Below are positions 27,395-35,947 of a DNA stretch of 64,000 bases, piece after piece. The stretch comes from Alphaproteobacteria bacterium. GTDB taxonomy: Bacteria > Pseudomonadota > Alphaproteobacteria > Rhodobacterales > Rhodobacteraceae. The stretch spans positions 19,825 through 83,824 of the forward strand of contig JAUIIJ010000019.1 in NCBI GenBank assembly GCA_030431825.1, in the 5' to 3' direction. Every line of letters begins with the position of its first letter. Position 1 is the first letter of the stretch. Made by a program: the position numbers and the translations under genes. The notes beneath the pieces were generated by a model. That model worked only from the letters and a program-made list of their open reading frames with translations. It searched no databases and had not been told where the DNA came from.

Positions 27395-29478
27395 GGCCGG
27401 TCTCCCTTGCGGATCAGGCGCAGGCTGCCGTCGCCCTGCCCGATGCAGCGATAGCCCGAGGTGACAATGGTTGTGGTCTCGCTCTCGACGATGATCGCGG
27501 GGCCTTCGACGGCGCGGCCGGGCGTCATGCTCGCGCGCTCGACCTCCTGCGCCCTGACGGTCTGGCGCAGGGCCGCGTCATAGAATTCACGCTGGCGCAG
27601 CGGCGCGACCGTCGTGCCGCTGTCGTGGCGGGTCACCGGTGGCGTTTCGGGCAGGTGCGAGGCAACCACAAGCGACCAGTTGGTGATTTCGACGCCAAGC
27701 CCGTCAATTGTCCGCCCGAACAACGTGCGATAGGCGGCCTCGAACGCCGTCAGTATCTCGGCCCGGTCGCCATCTGCAAACGTCTTGTGGGGCAAAGGCA
27801 CCGGAATTTCCCAGCCCTGCCCGGCATAGCGCATGAACGCCGTCAGCCGTGTTGTGGTCTCGGCCTCCTTAGCGCCGTCTCGGACAAAGGCGGTGGCCTC
27901 TTCCTTAAGCTCGGCCAATGCGGCATTGACACTGTTCGCGTCAAAGGCGTCGAGCCGCTGGAACAGCCCGCGCGTGGCCTCGTAGCTGAAGGGTGCCTTG
28001 AGAAAACCGATGGCCGATCCGACCCCCGCGCCGGGCGGAATGATCAGTTCGCGGATGCCAAGTTTCTCGCACAGCCGACAGGCGTGCAGCGGCGCGCCGC
28101 CGCCAAAGCCGATCATGGTGAAATGTTCGATATCGCGGCCGTTTTCCACGCTGTGCACGCGCGCTGCATTGGCCATGTTCTCGTCCACCATTTCGGTGAC
28201 GCCAAAGGCCGCTTCCGCGGCCGACATGCCCAGCTTTTGGGCCAGTTTGCCGGTCACGGCGGAGTCCGACGCGGCGACCGACAGCGGGATCGCCCCCCCG
28301 GCGAAATTGTCGGGATCGAGCCGGCCCAGCAACAGGTTTGCATCGGTCACCGTCGGCTCGTCGCCTCCGCGTCCGTAGCAGGCGGGTCCGGGCTCTGAAC
28401 CGGCAGAGCGCGGGCCGACCTGGATACGGCCCAGCGTGTCGATCGACGCGATCGATCCGCCGCCCGCTCCGATCTCGACCATCTCGACCACCGGGGTGGA
28501 AACCGTCATGCCCGACCCTTTCTTGAAGCGATAAGTCCGGGCAACCTCGAAGGTGTTCGCGGTCTTGGGCATCCCGTCCTCGATCAGGCAGATCTTGGCG
28601 GTGGTGCCTCCCATGTCAAATGACAGGACCGCGTCGCGCCCGTGCCCACGGGCGTAATCTGCGGCAAAGATGGCCCCGCCCGCCGGTCCGGATTCGAGCA
28701 ATCGAACCGGCTGTTCCGCCGCCGTTTCGACCGAGATCAGCCCGCCGCCGGAATGCAGCATGAAGACCGGCGCGCTCACGCCCGCCTCGTCCAGTCGCCG
28801 CACCAGCCGGCCAAGATAGGCAGCGACCTGTGGCTGGACATAGGCATTGGCGATGACCGTGTTGAACCGGGGCAGTTCACGCATTTGCGGCGAGATCACG
28901 GAAGACAGTGAAATCGACAGTTCCGGCGCGGCCGCGCGCAGGGCTTCGGCCATCTGGCGTTCATGGGCATCATTGGCATAGGCATGCATCAGGCCGATCG
29001 CCACCGCCTCGTATCCACCATCCAGAACGCGCCGGACCATCTCGGCGACCTCGGCCTTGTCCAGCGCCAGCAGCACCTCGCCGGACGGGCCGATGCGCTC
29101 GGACAGCGTGAAACGATGCTCGCGCGGGACCAGCGGTTTGGGCAGCGAGAGGTTCAGGTCATATTGCTCGAACCGGTTTTCCGACCGCATTTCGATGACA
29201 TCGCGAAACCCCTCGGTGGTGATGAACGCCAGCTTTGCCCCGCGCCGCTCGATCAGCGCGTTGGTCACGAGCGTGGTGCCATGGATCACCTGCCCGATCT
29301 CGGACATGGCAACCCCGGCCTTGTCGGCGGCAAGCCCGATCCCGTCCAGGATTGCCTGTTCGGGTTGCGCGTAATTGGTCAGCACCTTGCTGGTCGCCAG
29401 CCCGCCGGCATGGGACAGGGCGGCATCGGTGAAAGTACCGCCGATATCTACTCCGACGCGGATCATGGAATGGGTCAT
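27391..29478 (-). CDS. Hydantoinase A / oxoprolinase subunit A family protein
   Basis: A 695-residue HyuA-family protein: VGVDIGGTFTDAAL at the N-terminus (phosphate-binding loop of the actin-like ATPase domain), IGQVIHGTTLVTNALIERRG, and the central GGTTAKICLIEDG motif. The C-terminal FGRTIDGLGVEITNW region is family-typical. This is the ATP-using half of an amide-ring-opening enzyme with HyuB. It starts right after the FAD oxidase gene (stop and start 3 bp apart) and overlaps hyuB by 4 bp, so the three are one transcript. Confidence 0.88.
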   Translation of the reverse strand: MTHSMIRVGVDIGGTFTDAALSHAGGLATSKVLTNYAQPEQAILDGIGLAADKAGVAMSEIGQVIHGTTLVTNALIERRGAKLAFITTEGFRDVIEMRSENRFEQYDLNLSLPKPLVPREHRFTLSERIGPSGEVLLALDKAEVAEMVRRVLDGGYEAVAIGLMHAYANDAHERQMAEALRAAAPELSISLSSVISPQMRELPRFNTVIANAYVQPQVAAYLGRLVRRLDEAGVSAPVFMLHSGGGLISVETAAEQPVRLLESGPAGGAIFAADYARGHGRDAVLSFDMGGTTAKICLIEDGMPKTANTFEVARTYRFKKGSGMTVSTPVVEMVEIGAGGGSIASIDTLGRIQVGPRSAGSEPGPACYGRGGDEPTVTDANLLLGRLDPDNFAGGAIPLSVAASDSAVTGKLAQKLGMSAAEAAFGVTEMVDENMANAARVHSVENGRDIEHFTMIGFGGGAPLHACRLCEKLGIRELIIPPGAGVGSAIGFLKAPFSYEATRGLFQRLDAFDANSVNAALAELKEEATAFVRDGAKEAETTTRLTAFMRYAGQGWEIPVPLPHKTFADGDRAEILTAFEAAYRTLFGRTIDGLGVEITNWSLVVASHLPETPPVTRHDSGTTVAPLRQREFYDAALRQTVRAQEVERASMTPGRAVEGPAIIVESETTTIVTSGYRCIGQGDGSLRLIRKGDRP

Positions 29479-29481
29479 GGC

Positions 29482-30756
29482 TCAGATTGCCCTGATTATC
29501 TGGTTGGCGGTAAAGGCGGACTGATACAGTCGCGACATGAGCGGCGCGGTGGGCACTGTCGACATGTCGCTTATCGGCAGCGGCAGGTCGGCAGGGTCCA
29601 TGCCGGTCAGCAGATCGGACATGGTTTTCCCGAAAATGGTGCCGGTGGTAATGCCCCTGCCGTTATAGCCGATCGGGGTATACAGGTTCGGGGCGAGTTG
29701 ATGAATGCGCGGCAGGTGATCGGGCGTCATCGCGATCTGACCGTGCCAGGCCTCGTCGAATTCGACCGGGCCAAGGCCGGGAAACAGGCGGGCGATCCGT
29801 TTTTGCGCCCAGCGATGCGTCAGCCCGCCATCCTTGTGCCCCATCACCTTGCCCATCGAACCGATCAGCAGGCGATCATGGGCATCGCGGCGCAGGTTGA
29901 ACATGATCTGCCCGGTGTCCCAGACGCCCTGTCGCCCCGGCAGGATATACCCGGCTTCCGGGCCGAGCGGCCTGGTGGCAAGCTGAAAATAGTTGATGAC
30001 CGTAAAGACGCGTTTCAGACCCGGCCAAAGGTCATCGGAATAGGCGTTCGTGCCCAGCACCACCGACCTTGCCGTCACAACGCCTCCCTTTGTCTCAACC
30101 TTCCACAAATGGCCGTCCCGGCGCAGTTTCGTGGCGCGCAGCCCGGTGCTGATCCTTGCGCCGGCCCCGAGTGCGGCACGGGCAAGGCCGCGACAATAGC
30201 CCATCGGGTTGATCGTGCCACAGCGGTGATCGACCAGACCGCCGTGAAAATGATCGGTGCCGATCAGTTCGGAGACCTCTTCCCGGCCCAGCAGATCGAC
30301 AGGCTCGCCCAGTTGCTGCCAGTCCTTGTGGCGGGCTTCAAGATCGGCGAAACCGCTCGGGCCATGTGCCGCGTGAATCGTACCGCTGCGGGTGACTTCG
30401 CAGCGGATCTGGTGCTTTTCGATCAGCGAAAAGACGATTTCCGGCCCTTTTCCGAACAGCCTGACAAAGCGCGGACCGTATGTATCGCCCAGAACTTCAC
30501 GTACCTTGCGCGGCGGCAACCAGACCCCGGCGTTGACCAGCCCGACATTGCGTCCCGATCCGCCATAGCCAATCTGCTCGGCCTCGATCACATGCGCCGA
30601 CAGACCCTTTTCCGCACAATGCAATGCCGTCGACAGACCCGTGAAACCTCCGCCCACGATGGCAACATCCACGGTGGTGTCCTGGTCCAGAGATGCGCGA
30701 AAATCCGGCTCCTGCGCCGACACATCCCAAAGCGATATGGCATCATGTGCGCTCAT
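29482..30756 (-). CDS. FAD-dependent amine/amino-acid oxidoreductase (DAO family, PuuB-like)
   Basis: A 424-residue flavoprotein. The FAD-binding dinucleotide motif VDVAIVGGGFTGLSTALH is at about 29-46, followed by the second flavin motif GYGGSGRNVGLVNAG. The architecture resembles gamma-glutamylputrescine oxidase and other DAO-family N-dealkylating oxidases. First gene of the minus-strand hydantoinase operon. It would oxidise a secondary amine or amino acid and pass the product, or receive it, from the HyuAB enzyme. The order of reactions is unknown. Confidence 0.83.
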   Translation of the reverse strand: MSAHDAISLWDVSAQEPDFRASLDQDTTVDVAIVGGGFTGLSTALHCAEKGLSAHVIEAEQIGYGGSGRNVGLVNAGVWLPPRKVREVLGDTYGPRFVRLFGKGPEIVFSLIEKHQIRCEVTRSGTIHAAHGPSGFADLEARHKDWQQLGEPVDLLGREEVSELIGTDHFHGGLVDHRCGTINPMGYCRGLARAALGAGARISTGLRATKLRRDGHLWKVETKGGVVTARSVVLGTNAYSDDLWPGLKRVFTVINYFQLATRPLGPEAGYILPGRQGVWDTGQIMFNLRRDAHDRLLIGSMGKVMGHKDGGLTHRWAQKRIARLFPGLGPVEFDEAWHGQIAMTPDHLPRIHQLAPNLYTPIGYNGRGITTGTIFGKTMSDLLTGMDPADLPLPISDMSTVPTAPLMSRLYQSAFTANQIIRAI

Positions 30757-30870
30757 GGCTTGATTCTCCTACGCCGAGACGGCTGTCATCGCCAGACGAA
30801 ACGTTGCACGGCGATTCTTGTCGTGTCAATATATGCAATAGTTGTTTCTTATATCAGCACAGGAAGCAGG

Positions 30871-31275
30871 ATGTCACAACTCAAGACCTCTTCGGCACAG
30901 ATGGTGGCCGATGCCCGCGCGCGCATTAACGAGATCGAAACCAGGGACCTCATCGCCATGCTCGATGATCCGAACGTGGTGGTGGTCGACATAAGGGACG
31001 TGCGCGAACGTCAGCGCAGCGGTTACATCCCGGGCAGCTTTCATGCGCCGCGCGGCATGATCGAATTCTGGGTCGACCCCGAAAGCCCCTATTTCAAGGA
31101 TATCTTTGGCCAGCGGGACAAGACCTTTGTCTTTCATTGTGCCTCGGGCTGGCGCTCGGCGCTGACAACGGCGACGCTGCAGGACATGGGGTTTGAGGCC
31201 TCCCACCTCAGGGAAGGTTTTTCGTCCTGGGAGAAACAGGGCGGACCGGTGGAGTTCCCCGAAACCAAATCCTGA
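30871..31275 (+). CDS. Single-domain rhodanese-like sulfurtransferase
   Basis: A 134-residue protein with one rhodanese domain: VVVVDIRDVRERQRSGYIPGSFHAPRG, then the catalytic loop HCASGWRSA with Cys90 in the expected place, and GFEASHLREGFSSW at the end. It transfers sulfane sulfur or detoxifies sulfide/cyanide; the precise role is open. An AGGAAGCAGG ribosome site precedes ATG 30871. It diverges from the FAD oxidase across 114 bp and precedes the convergent IclR gene. Confidence 0.88.
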   Translation: MSQLKTSSAQMVADARARINEIETRDLIAMLDDPNVVVVDIRDVRERQRSGYIPGSFHAPRGMIEFWVDPESPYFKDIFGQRDKTFVFHCASGWRSALTTATLQDMGFEASHLREGFSSWEKQGGPVEFPETKS

Positions 31276-31319
31276 GCCGCGGCGAAGCGTTTTGCGACAC
31301 TCCCGGCTCGCCTGACACT

Positions 31320-32090
31320 CTAGGTGGCGCGCAGCTTGTCCGAGACGCTGCGCGCCGCATGCACGACAAGCGCGCCAAAGCGTTCCTCTCCGCCCCCGGG
31401 CAGGTTTATATCCGGCAGCGAGATGCCCAACGCCCCGACAGGCTCTCCCTCGGGCAAGGTAATTGCGGCTCCAAAGCTCAGGATCCGGTCGCGGAACTCG
31501 CCGGTGTCAAAGGCATAGCCACGCTTGAGCGTCAGTTGCATGTCCTGTTCCAGCGTCGCAGGGTCGGTAATCGTGCGGTCGGTATAGCGTTCCATCGCGA
31601 CGCCGATCTGGTCGCGAAGGTTGTCGAAATCCGCCGCAAGGATCGCCTTGCCAGTGCCCACGCAATGCAGCGGCGCCGTACCGCCGATGGCGTTCCAGGA
31701 CCGGATCGGCTTTTGGCTGTCGACCTTGTCGATATAGACCACCGACAGGTTCTCGCGCACTGCCAGATAAACCGTTTCACCGGTTTCCTGCGACAGAAAG
31801 CTCAACTCGGCGGCGGCCAATTCCCGCAGTTTCAGGTTTTCGACCCGTGCACGCCCAACCCGCCACGCCTTGAGCGTCGCCGCATAGGTCTTGTCGGGAA
31901 GGTGCTGAACATAGCCCAGCGTCGTCAGCGTCTGCAGCAACCGGAACGTGTTCGACTTGGTCAGTCCCAGTTCCCTTGACAGATCGGTGACCCCCTTGCC
32001 CTCCTGTGACCCGGCGAGGTTTTCGAGGATCGACAGCCCCTTGGACAGGGTGGAATCTACCCTGGGTTCTTTCCGCTCGCCTGAAGTCAT
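31320..32090 (-). CDS. IclR-family transcription regulator
   Basis: A 256-residue regulator with an N-terminal winged helix (SKGLSILENLA and VTDLSRELGLTKSNTFRLLQTL) and the C-terminal IclR effector domain (VVYIDKVDSQKPIRSW, LHCVGTGKAILA). IclR proteins usually control catabolic operons next to them; the adjacent hydantoinase-oxidase operon is the likely target. Convergent with the rhodanese gene and divergent from the MFS gene. Confidence 0.88.
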   Translation of the reverse strand: MTSGERKEPRVDSTLSKGLSILENLAGSQEGKGVTDLSRELGLTKSNTFRLLQTLTTLGYVQHLPDKTYAATLKAWRVGRARVENLKLRELAAAELSFLSQETGETVYLAVRENLSVVYIDKVDSQKPIRSWNAIGGTAPLHCVGTGKAILAADFDNLRDQIGVAMERYTDRTITDPATLEQDMQLTLKRGYAFDTGEFRDRILSFGAAITLPEGEPVGALGISLPDINLPGGGEERFGALVVHAARSVSDKLRAT

Positions 32091-32161
32091 CTGGGCCTGT
32101 TCCTGTTTTGCGCAGGGTAGCAGCTTGGCCGGCGGTTCGGAAGATGGCGGATTATGTGTTC

Positions 32162-32191
32162 CGATCGGGTGCCATTCTGCGCACCCGGTCG
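32162..32191. promoter_or_regulatory. Dyad in the IclR/MFS divergent promoter region
   Basis: CGATCGGGTGC (32162-32172) and GCACCCGGTCG (32181-32191) form an inverted repeat with 10 of 11 positions paired and an 8-bp centre. It is 72 bp upstream of the IclR start, so it may be an operator for autoregulation. The rest of the 292-bp gap (32091-32382) shows no gene. Confidence 0.4.
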
Positions 32192-32382
32192 TATATCCGC
32201 CTGGTGCGGTGTCATGTCATGTGAACGTCACCTGTCATCAGGAGAGTAGACACGTCGATGTCCTTTGCATGCAGGATTGCGGCAACGAGTTTGAGAGAAG
32301 CCAGGCGCGCCGCGACCGGAAACAGGTTGCGATGCGGAAGGAACAAAAATAGAACTGCGCCCAGTTGAAGGAATCGCCCGAC

Positions 32383-33582
32383 ATGTCCATGTTTCGTACC
32401 GCTCTCATTCTGGGGCTGCTCTCGGCAGTGGGACCCTTTGCAATCGACATGTACCTGCCCGCGATGCCAGCCATTTCCGCAGGGCTTGGGGCGGAGGTTG
32501 TGGAAGTTCAGTACACCTTGATTGCCTATTTCGTGGCTTTCGGCGTTGCGCAGCTCGTCTATGGACCCTGGGCCGATCAGGCAGGGCGCAAGGCACCCAT
32601 GTATGTCGGGATCACCGTGTTCCTGCTCGCCACGGTCGGCTGCGCATTGGCACCGTCGATTGACTGGTTGATTGCGTTCCGCGCGCTGCAGGGTGTGGGT
32701 AGCGCCGCCTTGATGGTGGTACCGCGCGCGGTGATCCGCGATCTGCACACCGGACCGGACGCGACGCGCTTGATGGCGATGGTCATGCTGGTCATCTCGG
32801 TCTCGCCGATGCTGGCCCCTCTCGCCGGCAGCGCGCTGATCATGTTGGGAGACTGGCGGCTTATCTTCTGGGCGCTCGCCTGTGCCGCGCTGATCAGCCT
32901 TCTGCTGACGGCAACCGTGCTGCCGGAAACCCTGGCCCCGGAAAACCGCATACCGATCAACCTGCGCAACCTTGTGAAGGGTGCCGGAATATTGCTGCGC
33001 GATCCGGTGTTCATGGGGCTGACCTTTGTCGGGGCCTGCGGCTTTGCCAGCTTCATGGTCTTCATTGCCAGTGCCTCTTTCGTGTATACAGAACAGTTCG
33101 GTCTCGGCCCGACCCAGTTCAGCCTTGCCTTCGCGGTCAACGCGATCGGGTTCTTCGCGGCATCGCAGGCCGCCGCGCCACTTGGAGAACGCTGGGGTGC
33201 GCTCACCGTCATTCGATGGGCGTCAATCGGTTTCGCCCTGTCTGCCGCGCTGCTTTTCGCAGTGCTGTCACTCGGTTTCGTCGGTCTTGGAATTGTCATG
33301 ACGGGTCTGTTTGCGGCCAATGCCTGCCTTGGCCTGATCATCCCCACGACGATGGTCATGGCACTGGATCCGCATGGTGAAATTGCCGGGCTGGCGTCTT
33401 CGCTGGGCGGCACATTGCAGATGGTGACGGGCGGGTTGATCGTCGTTCTGAGCGGAGGGTTTTTTGATGGAACGGCAATCCCGATGGTCGGAGCCATCGC
33501 GTTCTGTGCACTGGCCTCCCTCGTTCTGGCCCTGCTGACCCTGCGCAGCATGGCGCGCGTGGACCTGTCTACACCGACCTGA
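32383..33582 (+). CDS. MFS drug-resistance transporter (Bcr/CflA family)
   Basis: A 399-residue, 12-helix major facilitator protein. The N-terminal GLLSAVGPFAIDMYLPAMP segment is the hallmark of Bcr/CflA exporters. MFS motif A appears between helices 2 and 3 as GPWADQAGRKAPM, and motif B as RALQGVGSAALMVVPRAVIRD. Members export bicyclomycin, chloramphenicol or cysteine-type metabolites by proton antiport. Start chosen at ATG 32383 with AAGGAA upstream; an ATG at 32389 is also possible. No evident link to its neighbours. Confidence 0.88.
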   Translation: MSMFRTALILGLLSAVGPFAIDMYLPAMPAISAGLGAEVVEVQYTLIAYFVAFGVAQLVYGPWADQAGRKAPMYVGITVFLLATVGCALAPSIDWLIAFRALQGVGSAALMVVPRAVIRDLHTGPDATRLMAMVMLVISVSPMLAPLAGSALIMLGDWRLIFWALACAALISLLLTATVLPETLAPENRIPINLRNLVKGAGILLRDPVFMGLTFVGACGFASFMVFIASASFVYTEQFGLGPTQFSLAFAVNAIGFFAASQAAAPLGERWGALTVIRWASIGFALSAALLFAVLSLGFVGLGIVMTGLFAANACLGLIIPTTMVMALDPHGEIAGLASSLGGTLQMVTGGLIVVLSGGFFDGTAIPMVGAIAFCALASLVLALLTLRSMARVDLSTPT

Positions 33583-33930
33583 CCCATCGACCACGTGGCC
33601 CGAGCGGATATCGGTTTCGGGCGGCCGCAGTCACGATGCCGGGGCGCAACGAACCGGCGGGCGCCTGCGTTCCGGATTCCGTGCAGACGGGCATGGGTTT
33701 TCGACCGGAACCAGCGCTTGGGCGGAATGTCACAGCGGATGAGTCCAATTGCGCGCCCTGGTCAGGCACGCCCGGGCTCTGCGTGCCGCTGATTGCCTCC
33801 GGGATAGGCACGTTAGCGCAAGACACTGAAAACCCGCCGATAATACGGAACAGCGCAGTCGCGCCGGGCAAGAAAACGATCTCGACGAAATCCCTTAGTT
33901 AAAAAAATTTTCCTGTTGAGAAGAAAATGC
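33583..33930. other. Non-coding stretch between the MFS and Amt-like genes
   Basis: About 350 bp of GC-rich sequence in which the short open frames have no recognisable protein character, followed by an AT-rich promoter segment. I see no RNA gene or repeat in it. Confidence 0.4.
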
Positions 33931-33940
33931 TTTGGAAAAT

Positions 33941-33957
33941 TGGCATTTTCCCTGCAT
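33941..33957 (+). promoter_or_regulatory. Sigma54-type promoter for the Amt-like gene
   Basis: TGGCATTTTCCCTGCAT at 33941-33957 has the invariant -24 GG (33942-33943) and -12 GC (33954-33955) separated by exactly 10 bp, with TGGCA and TGCA matching the RpoN consensus TGGCAC-N5-TTGCA. The start codon is 141 bp further on. RpoN/NtrC control is usual for ammonium-transporter genes. No clear NtrC site was recognised upstream. Confidence 0.65.
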
Positions 33958-33974
33958 CATAGAAAAGGTCGTTC

Positions 33975-33996
33975 GACCAATCCGTCTGAATTGGTC
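33975..33996. promoter_or_regulatory. ACCAAT/ATTGGT dyad downstream of the sigma54 promoter
   Basis: GACCAAT (33975-33981) and ATTGGTC (33990-33996) form a perfect 7-bp inverted repeat with an 8-bp centre, just after the expected transcription start. A further ATTGGTC lies at 34011-34017. Similar half-sites occur near tmm and near the AraC/XRE pair. Confidence 0.45.
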
Positions 33997-34097
33997 CATG
34001 CGGCGCGGGCATTGGTCTTCCGAGGGACGACCCTGAGTCCGCCAACGGCGTCCGGGGGAAACCCGGCGTTAGAACAAACCAAGAGGGAAGACAAAAT

Positions 34098-35537
34098 ATG
34101 TCACTGGACATAAGTAACATCTATGCGGAACAGGTGACGCTCAACTCACTTGTGCAAAACCTGCTATATGCATCGGGCACAGTGGGCGCGATCCTCGTCG
34201 TGGTCGGGCTTCTGATGATTGACGCCGGTACCGCACGTCGCAAGAGCCTGTTCAATTCCACCATCGAAAAGACGCTGGGGTTTTTCCTGGGGTTCGCTAC
34301 CTACTACGTCATCGGCTTCGGCTTCTGGGCCGCGCAATATTACATCATGGTTGACGGCACCCTGATGGATTCGATCAAGGACTGGTGGATTGGCGGCGCG
34401 ATGACCAACAGCCTTGCGCACCGCGTTGATCCGGCGCTGTTCCCCGGCCTCAACACCTTTCAGATTTTCGTCTTTTTCCTGGCTGTCTTTGCCGGAATCA
34501 TCAATATCCTGCTGCACTTTTCGGTTGCGGAACGGATGAAACCCGCCGCGTATTACATTACCTGCGTGGTGGCGACCGTGGTGTCGTCGGCCCTGAGCCT
34601 CGCGACCTGGGGGTCGGTCGGACCGCTGACCAATATGGGTTTCCACGACTTCTTTGGCGTGGGCTTTGTCTACATGTTCCCGGCAGGGATGATCCTGGTC
34701 TTTGCGCCGATGCTGGGCGCGCGTCCGGGCATGATGGAACCGCATCCGCGCGTCTCGGCCTATCTCGCGCCGAGCATCGGGCTCTGCGCTCCGGGTCTGC
34801 TGCTGATCTTTGCCGGTTTGCCGACGGTCATCCTGTCCTGCCTGTTCTTCTTTGACCCCGAAGCGATGGCGGTCAGCGTGACCATGGCGGAAACCAGTGT
34901 CGGCGTCGCACTCAACAACTATGCCCTCGTCTGGGCAGGTGGCGCGATCACCGGGATGATCCTGGCGTATTATTCCAAGAACTATGCCTACACGCTGCTG
35001 GGTCCGCTCGCCGGTTATGTGGCCGGCGCGTCCGGATTTGACGTCTACCTGCCGTGGCAGGCCCTGATCCTTGGCCTCATCGCGCCGCTGGCGGCCTATG
35101 CGGTGTATGAATTCACCCTGAAACGCGGAATCGACGAACACAAGCTGTTCCCGCTCTTTCTTGGGGCCGGGACGCTGGGCATGGTCTTTCTCGGCATCTT
35201 CAAGGCCGGCACGCCGCGGGGTGGATACCTTGGGATCGAGGAAGGCGCCTATGCCTTTCAGCACGGCGAGATCTCGCTGCTGATGCAATTGGTGGGCATT
35301 GTCGTCTGTGTCGGCGCTGGTGTCGTCACCGCCCTGATCCTGTCGGTGATCCTCAAGGCAACGGTTGGTCTCAGGGTTGACGAGGACGATCAGATCGACG
35401 GCCTGGATATGCTCTACTGGGAGCTTGAGCCTGACGTGATCACCCACGCGGACAATGTACCGAACCCGCGCACGGCCGCACGCTCGGGCAGCGCCGCCGG
35501 GGTGCCTCCGTCGGCCGACGCCGTCGCGCGCAGCTAA
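34098..35537 (+). CDS. Amt-family membrane protein lacking the pore twin-histidines
   Basis: A 479-residue protein with about 11 hydrophobic helices. Amt homology is clear in several blocks: the RRKSLFNSTIEKTLGFFLGF segment after helix 1, the FSVAERMKP loop (GALAERIRF in AmtB), LNNYALVWAGGAITGMILAYY, and the C-terminal ATVGLRVDEDDQIDGLDM tail that contacts PII proteins in Amt. However, the two pore histidines are missing: the VVHIN block of AmtB reads FVYMFPAG here, and the VHGV block reads LFLGAG. It is therefore unlikely to be an ordinary ammonium channel and could carry a methylated amine or act as a sensor. A sigma54-type promoter precedes it, and a terminator ends the unit. Confidence 0.75.
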   Translation: MSLDISNIYAEQVTLNSLVQNLLYASGTVGAILVVVGLLMIDAGTARRKSLFNSTIEKTLGFFLGFATYYVIGFGFWAAQYYIMVDGTLMDSIKDWWIGGAMTNSLAHRVDPALFPGLNTFQIFVFFLAVFAGIINILLHFSVAERMKPAAYYITCVVATVVSSALSLATWGSVGPLTNMGFHDFFGVGFVYMFPAGMILVFAPMLGARPGMMEPHPRVSAYLAPSIGLCAPGLLLIFAGLPTVILSCLFFFDPEAMAVSVTMAETSVGVALNNYALVWAGGAITGMILAYYSKNYAYTLLGPLAGYVAGASGFDVYLPWQALILGLIAPLAAYAVYEFTLKRGIDEHKLFPLFLGAGTLGMVFLGIFKAGTPRGGYLGIEEGAYAFQHGEISLLMQLVGIVVCVGAGVVTALILSVILKATVGLRVDEDDQIDGLDMLYWELEPDVITHADNVPNPRTAARSGSAAGVPPSADAVARS

Positions 35538-35640
35538 AGCGTTCCGCGATTGACTTGAAACATCTCGCATCATCTAACGCGTTGAAATATCTGATTTCAG
35601 TCAGCGTCAGGTGATTCAGGTTTATCGCTAAATGCTATAG
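35538..35640. repeat. Possible small dispersed intergenic element
   Basis: The 100 bp between the Amt-like stop and the terminator is AT-richer than its surroundings and contains nested dyads, for example TGAAAT (35583-35588) / ATTTCA (35594-35599). It resembles a short palindromic element I associate with intergenic regions of Rhodobacterales and related genomes. No second copy was found in this window, so repeat status is a guess. Confidence 0.25.
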
Positions 35641-35658
35641 GCAACCCGTAAAATCCCC

Positions 35659-35687
35659 AAGGCCCCGGCAATGAACCGGGGCCTTTT
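35659..35687 (+). terminator. Intrinsic terminator after the Amt-like gene
   Basis: AAGGCCCCGG (35659-35668), a 7-nt loop, CCGGGGCCTT (35676-35685) and TT: a perfect 10-bp stem whose right arm runs into a TTTT stretch. It sits about 120 bp after the Amt-like stop and before the GntR gene, so the two are separate transcripts. Confidence 0.8.
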
Positions 35688-35947
35688 GCATTTGTGAACA
35701 CCTGTCAAGGCGGGACCCGGTTTGCCGCCTGCGACCGTCCAGGGTCTGGTTGAGCGCATTTCTCCTGGATTTTCCGGGTTCTGGCCATTCTTTGAAAGTT
35801 GGCACATGGACTGTTCCCGCATCACCGGAATTCACCGCACCATCGCGCAGATTGGTACGTTTTATATCCAACGCCGCTTGTCGCCCGTCGGGTCGATGTT
35901 CTACGATGGCACAGGCCAGTGCCATCACCGCCGCGACGGAAACACGT

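Noticed and set aside
32209..32240. Several TGTCA repeats resembling a Pho box upstream of the MFS gene
   Set aside because: The repeats do not keep the 11-bp period of PhoB units and the site is about 150 bp from the gene, with no phosphate-related neighbour.
33636..33902. 88-codon frame before the Amt-like gene
   Set aside because: No ribosome site, atypical composition and no family resemblance; it runs into the AT-rich promoter.
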